In this document: piece after piece, positions 60,885 to 64,000 of the stretch
Position numbering within the stretch: the stretch's first letter is position 1
How the letters are laid out: the number at the start of each line of letters is the position of its first letter
DNA from: Pseudomonas multiresinivorans
GTDB lineage: Bacteria > Pseudomonadota > Gammaproteobacteria > Pseudomonadales > Pseudomonadaceae
Direction: 5' to 3'
NCBI RefSeq assembly: GCF_012971725.1
Contig: NZ_CP048833.1
Span: 5,208,001-5,272,000, forward strand
DNA: 64,000 bases
Notes under the pieces: model-generated
The model's input: only the letters and a program-made list of their open reading frames with translations
The model's database searches: none
What the model was told of the DNA's origin: nothing
Position numbers and translations under genes: made by a program

Positions 60885-61402
60885 GCTTCGCCCTCTCCCT
60901 GAACCTGACGCTTGCAATGCAGCAGCGCGCTGGCAACGTGCTTCTCCACCATGCTCAATGAAATCCCCATGCGCCTGGCCACCTCCGGCTGCGAAAGGCC
61001 ATCGAACTTGTGCAGGATGAAGGCCTCTCGGCGCCGTGGCGGGAGGCTGTCGAGCGCCTTCGAAAGCTGGCGAAGATAACGTTGTCGCTCGAACTGCACC
61101 ACGGGTTCGCCTCCTTCGGCGGCCGGTTGCTGGTCACTATCGAGGGCCTCTTCCGGCTCGCTGGAGAAGCGCCGGGTGCGCTGCCAGTGATCACGCAGCA
61201 GGTTGCGCGCGACCTGGAAGAGAAATGCACGCGGCTGTTCCACTTCATGCCGCGAGGAGGATTTGAGCCACTGGGCGAAGGCATCCTGGGCGAGGTCGGC
61301 GGCGTCCGCCGAACTGCCCAGCTGCTTGCGCAGGAAACGCAGGAGTTCGCCATGGAAGGAGCGATAGGCCTGGGACACCGAACGGGAGAAACGCTCATCC
61401 AT
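60881..61402 (-). CDS. ECF sigma factor, FecI/HxuI type
   Basis: A 173-residue iron-starvation-type ECF sigma factor. Region 2 is DLAQDAFAQWL (about 36-46) with RAFLFQVARNLLRDHW. Region 4 contains ALDSLPPRRREAFILHKFDGLSQPEVARRMGISLSMVEKHVASAL (about 115-160 in register). The gene is first in the unit and lies about 100 bases behind a near-perfect Fur box, so iron starvation turns on sigma and anti-sigma, and ligand at the receptor then activates sigma. Naming it hxuI depends on the receptor call. Confidence 0.9.
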   Translation of the reverse strand: MDERFSRSVSQAYRSFHGELLRFLRKQLGSSADAADLAQDAFAQWLKSSSRHEVEQPRAFLFQVARNLLRDHWQRTRRFSSEPEEALDSDQQPAAEGGEPVVQFERQRYLRQLSKALDSLPPRRREAFILHKFDGLSQPEVARRMGISLSMVEKHVASALLHCKRQVQGEGEA

Positions 61403-61502
61403 CGACCCACGCCTCCCGGCGTCGCCGCCCTGCCCCTCTGTTGCCCGCTACCACGTCGCCCCCGAACCGAGGCGCTAAGCCTCGACAACCATCGAATTGC
61501 AC

Positions 61503-61523
61503 AAATGATAATACATATCATTT
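61503..61523. promoter_or_regulatory. Fur box before the ECF sigma gene
   Basis: AAATGATA-ATACA-TATCATTT: perfect 8-bp arms, matching the GATAATGATAATCATTATC-type consensus at most positions. It stands in a markedly AT-rich island. Confidence 0.85.
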
Positions 61524-61558
61524 GCGAAAATGAAGCCGAACGCGAGCACTGGATAGCA

Positions 61559-61582
61559 GAAGGCCGCCTCGCGGCGGCCTTC
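61559..61582 (-). terminator. Hairpin after the EamA gene
   Basis: Perfect 10-bp stem GAAGGCCGCC / GGCGGCCTTC with a 4-base loop, just past the EamA stop. No T-tract. Confidence 0.6.
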
Positions 61583-61588
61583 GGGGGT

Positions 61589-62548
61589 TCAGAGGTTGGC
61601 GATGCGCGCCCTTCGCGCCCGGTAACTGCGCAACAGTGAAGGCGCCAGCGCCGTGAGTGCCGAGCCGCTGACCACCAGCAGCGCGCCGACATAGGCCAGC
61701 CCGTTGAGGTCTTCGGGCAGGACGAACTCGGGCCACAGCGAGGCGGCCAGCGCCACCGACGCGAAGGTCACCAGCGGGGTGATCGCCAGGGTCGCACTGA
61801 CCCGCGAGGCTTCCCAGTGCGCCAGCGCCTCGGCGAAGGCGCCGTAGGCCACCAGGGTGTTCAGGCAGCAGGCCAGCAGCAGCCAGCCCTGCAGCGGCGA
61901 GAGGTCCAGCGCCTCCAGCGGATGCGCCCAGGGCGTGAGCAACGCGCCGCAGCCCAGGTAGATCACCATCATTACCTGCACCGAGGTCCACTGGGTCAGC
62001 AGTTGCTTCTGCGCCAGGCCGTAGAACGTCCAGATGAACGCGGCGAAGACGACGATCAGCACGCCGGTGGTGTACTCGCCCAGCGAGCTGAACAGTTCCG
62101 CCAGACGCTGGTTGAAGAACAGCCCGAAACCGAAGATCAGCACGGCGAGCCCCAGCGCCTGGCCGATGCTGAAGCTTTCCTTGAAGACGAACAGGCTGCC
62201 CAGCAGGAGCAGGATCGGCGCGATCTGGATGACCAGTTGCGTGGTGCCCGGCGTGAGCATGCGCAGGCCGATCAGGTAGCACACGTAGTTGCCGGTCAGG
62301 CCGAGAATAGCGATCAGCACCAGCCCCTTGCCGCGTTTGCCCAGCGGCGAGTAGCGCGGCAGCTGACGGGTGAAGGCCAGGTAGATCAGCAGCAGACCAC
62401 CGGACACCACCAGGCGAAACCAGGTGACGGTGATCGGGTCCATGACCTTCAGGACCTCCTTGAGCTTGATCGGCAGGATGCCCCAGAGAACGGCGGTGAC
62501 CAGGGCCAGGAACAGGCCGAATTGCCAGCGGCCGGATGAAACGTGCAT
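61589..62548 (-). CDS. EamA/DMT-family transporter
   Basis: A 319-residue inner-membrane protein with ten helices and two EamA repeats (about 10-140 and 155-295), the layout of RhaT/YdcZ-like metabolite exporters. Conserved features include WGILPIKLKEVL, the TWFRLVVSGG segment closing helix 2 and TLAITPLVTF in the second repeat. Substrate unknown. I prefer the ATG at 62548 (MHVSSGRWQFGLF) because GAGG lies six bases upstream; an in-frame ATG ten codons earlier lacks this. Confidence 0.86.
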   Translation of the reverse strand: MHVSSGRWQFGLFLALVTAVLWGILPIKLKEVLKVMDPITVTWFRLVVSGGLLLIYLAFTRQLPRYSPLGKRGKGLVLIAILGLTGNYVCYLIGLRMLTPGTTQLVIQIAPILLLLGSLFVFKESFSIGQALGLAVLIFGFGLFFNQRLAELFSSLGEYTTGVLIVVFAAFIWTFYGLAQKQLLTQWTSVQVMMVIYLGCGALLTPWAHPLEALDLSPLQGWLLLACCLNTLVAYGAFAEALAHWEASRVSATLAITPLVTFASVALAASLWPEFVLPEDLNGLAYVGALLVVSGSALTALAPSLLRSYRARRARIANL

Positions 62549-62605
62549 GGGAGCCTCGACGCGTGTGCGGTCCGCCATGCTAAGTCATGGCGGTATCGCC
62601 CCATA

Positions 62606-62632
62606 GGAACAGTTGCGTTGCGCAACTGTTCC
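62606..62632. terminator. Hairpin between MAPEG and EamA genes
   Basis: Perfect 12-bp stem GGAACAGTTGCG / CGCAACTGTTCC with a 3-base loop, 9 bases past the MAPEG stop. No T-run follows on the - strand, so it may be an operator or a processing stem rather than a terminator. Confidence 0.5.
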
Positions 62633-62641
62633 GGTCACCGC

Positions 62642-63061
62642 TCAGATCAGGGTGGAAAGGCGCAGCAGCCACCAGATCAGGATGATCAGCTGGACGAAGA
62701 ACGCGGCGAAACGGATCCACACCGCGAGAGCCGAGATGCTGATCAGGTGCACGACGGATTGGACAATGCGCGCCACCAGCAGGGTCGGCGCCAGGGGGTC
62801 GGTGATCAGCACCTGCTCGGTGACCATGGCGTAGAGCAACACCGCGCAGAACAGCGGCACGTTCTCCACGCAGTTGGCGTGGGCACGCACCAGGCGCTGG
62901 CCGAAGGTGCCGGGGGTGTTGCTGCCGTCGGCGGCGAAGACGTTGACCTTCATGCGGCCGGACATCACCAGCAGGCCGCGCTGGTTGACCAGCAGCAGGA
63001 CCAGCAGCACGGTCCAGGCGACCAGGCCGAGCAACGCGAAGGCAGAGGGACTCAGGGACAT
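62642..63061 (-). CDS. MAPEG-family membrane protein
   Basis: A 139-residue four-helix membrane protein of the MAPEG family (eicosanoid/glutathione metabolism), common in bacteria with unknown substrate. The diagnostic loop is RAHANCVENVPLFCAVLL (about 59-76), with a conserved R/N/E set; the helices lie at about 8-28, 68-90, 92-112 and 115-135. The ATG is preceded by GGAG. It stands alone, with a hairpin downstream. Confidence 0.88.
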   Translation of the reverse strand: MSLSPSAFALLGLVAWTVLLVLLLVNQRGLLVMSGRMKVNVFAADGSNTPGTFGQRLVRAHANCVENVPLFCAVLLYAMVTEQVLITDPLAPTLLVARIVQSVVHLISISALAVWIRFAAFFVQLIILIWWLLRLSTLI

Positions 63062-63146
63062 GCGGGACTCCTTTCTCTTGTTGGTTTGAGCGGGAGTCTA
63101 GGGGAAGTAGAGCAATTGCTCTAGCCCGCACAAAGGTGGGCTTGGG

Positions 63147-63228
63147 GTAGGAGCGGACTCCGTCCGCGATCGATTTCCGGCCGCCCCGAGCGGGCCGGTG
63201 GCACATCGCGGACGGAGTCCGCTCCTAC
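63147..63228. repeat. Family B inverted extragenic repeat
   Basis: The cleanest family B element: arms GTAGGAGCGGACTCCGTCCG and an exact complement around about 42 bases. Confidence 0.9.
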
Positions 63229-63262
63229 GCCCATTGGGAACACCACAAGCGGCCCAAAAGAA

Positions 63263-63292
63263 AACGGGCAGCCCGTTTCCGGACTGCCCGTT
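63263..63292 (-). terminator. Terminator after ssuF
   Basis: AACGGGCAG / CTGCCCGTT stem; on the - strand it is followed by TTCTTTTGG. It closes the sulfonate operon. Confidence 0.8.
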
Positions 63293-63309
63293 GTCTTCCA
63301 GCGCCGCAT

Positions 63310-63525
63310 TCAGAGCTTGGCGATGGACACCTCGGTGGATTTCACGAAGGCGATCACTTCGCTGCCGATGGCCAGTTCCAGCTCTTTCACGGAGCGGGTG
63401 GTGATCACCGAGGTGACGATGCCGGCAGCGGTCTGCACGTCGATTTCCGACAGCACATCGCCTTCGACGATTTCCTTGATGGTGCCTTTGAACTGGTTGC
63501 GGACGTTGATGGCTTTGATGGTCAT
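63310..63525 (-). CDS. ssuF: Molybdopterin-binding-like protein SsuF
   Basis: A 71-residue single TOBE/Mop domain (NVRNQFKGTIKEIVEGDVLSEIDVQTAAG, then ITTRSVKELELAIGSEVIAFVKSTEVSI). Such molbindins bind oxyanions such as molybdate. In Pseudomonas the gene ending the ssuEADCBF operon encodes exactly this kind of protein and is needed for full sulfonate use by an unknown mechanism. It lies 44 bases after ssuB and has GGAG before its ATG; a terminator follows. The ssuB neighbour makes SsuF more likely than a molybdate-transport Mop. Confidence 0.9.
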   Translation of the reverse strand: MTIKAINVRNQFKGTIKEIVEGDVLSEIDVQTAAGIVTSVITTRSVKELELAIGSEVIAFVKSTEVSIAKL

Positions 63526-63569
63526 GGCGTTTCTCCTTGGGGAATGGCGTTACACGTGTGAACGTTGGA

Positions 63570-64000
63570 TCAGAGTGCCCAGCGCAGTTGCGTGGGCAGT
63601 GGGGATACGGGTTCCGGCTCGGGCGGCTGCGCCGGCAGCGACAGCACGCGTTCGAGCACTTCGGCTTCCAGCGCGGCCAGGCGGGCCGAACCACGGGCGC
63701 GCGGGCGGTGCAGCTCGACATTCAGATCCAGGCCGATCTCGCCGTCCTCGATGAGGATCACCCGGTCGGCGATGGCCACGGCCTCGGCGACGTCGTGGGT
63801 GACCAGCAGCACGGTGAAGCCATGCTGCTGCCAGAGGCCCTCGATCAGTTGCTGCATCTCGATGCGGGTCAACGCATCCAGCGCACCCAGCGGCTCGTCG
63901 AGCAGCAGCAGGCGCGGCTGGTGGATCAGGGCGCGGGCCAGGGCCACGCGCTGCTTCTGGCCACCGGACAGGCTGGCCGGCCACTCGTTGGCGCGGTCGG
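63570..64000 (-). CDS. ssuB: Aliphatic sulfonate ABC transporter ATPase SsuB, C-terminal part
   Basis: The gene enters from the right edge, so the N-terminus with Walker A is outside. The visible part holds the ABC signature LSGGQKQRVALARAL, Walker B LLLLDEPLGALDALT and the H-loop His in VLLVTHDVAEAV. The sequence DRANEWPASLSGGQ and the end (RPRARGSARLAALEAEVLERVL plus a proline-rich tail) match SsuB rather than TauB. It energises uptake of alkanesulfonates as a sulfur source; ssuF follows. Confidence 0.9.
   Translation of the reverse strand, partial: DRANEWPASLSGGQKQRVALARALIHQPRLLLLDEPLGALDALTRIEMQQLIEGLWQQHGFTVLLVTHDVAEAVAIADRVILIEDGEIGLDLNVELHRPRARGSARLAALEAEVLERVLSLPAQPPEPEPVSPLPTQLRWAL

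Noticed and set aside
8341..63228. Family A/B repeats considered as CRISPR repeats or att sites
   Set aside because: They are dispersed inverted pairs in intergenic gaps, not a regular array, and no integrase or tRNA lies near them.

Overview
The window is a high-GC gammaproteobacterial chromosome segment, almost certainly Pseudomonas and close to the P. aeruginosa / P. nitroreducens / P. citronellolis side of the genus. The evidence is the gene content, the gene order of two blocks (from memory these match PAO1 PA3348-PA3356 on the left and PA0854-PA0866 on the right), and many copies of Pseudomonas-type inverted extragenic repeats. About 59 genes are supported and packed closely on both strands. 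I see no tRNA, rRNA, CRISPR, prophage or transposase gene.

Layout. 1-5.2 kb: the end of an Lhr-type helicase, then chemotaxis and flagellar genes (cheR, cheV, flgA, flgM, flgN, flgZ), with a very good FliA promoter before flgM and a weaker RpoN candidate before flgA. 5.2-11.2 kb: an MFS carrier, a gamma-glutamylpolyamine synthetase, a PiT phosphate transporter and polyphosphate kinase 2. 11.4-13.8 kb: a PvdQ-type Ntn acylase with a small ORF in front. 14-26.3 kb: an accessory-looking series of regulator/enzyme pairs (AraC + TauD dioxygenase + hydratase, LysR + AbrB, TetR + MFS, LysR + SDR, MerR + Old Yellow Enzyme) and a flavin amine oxidase whose domain order is circularly permuted. 26.5-33.7 kb: the glycolate locus, glcC divergent from glcDEFG plus a LctP-family permease, with two copies of a GlcC-like operator. 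33.9-40.5 kb: arfB, a Tsx-like channel, an MliC-like lipoprotein, then tyrosine/phenylalanine breakdown (aroP, maiA, hpd) and an AraC regulator. 40.5-41.2 kb: a repeat-rich spacer with a multi-stem foldback element. 41.2-56.9 kb: xapX, an oxidoreductase, undA (1-undecene synthase), rbdA (c-di-GMP), a LuxR-type regulator paired with a PhcB-like methyltransferase, an ABC exporter, a DsbA-like protein, trhO, bolA, DUF2059 and DUF2804 proteins, fumC, a quinone reductase and aqpZ. 57.1-61.5 kb: a cell-surface-signalling heme/iron uptake unit (TonB receptor, FecR-type anti-sigma, ECF sigma) behind a strong Fur box. 61.6-64 kb: an EamA transporter, a MAPEG protein, and the end of the sulfonate uptake operon (ssuB, ssuF).

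Three families of inverted extragenic repeats recur in the gaps. Family A has arms beginning GTAGGAGCGAGCTTGCTCGC, family B has arms beginning GTAGGAGCGGACTCCGTCCG, and family C is built on CCCTCACCC/CCCTCTCCC. The observations I rate highest are the circularly permuted amine oxidase, the LuxR + PhcB-like methyltransferase pair set between rbdA and an ABC exporter, undA beside the c-di-GMP regulator, the 139-bp tandem duplication that captures the 3' end of a lysR gene, and the structured repeat cluster at 40.6-41.0 kb.
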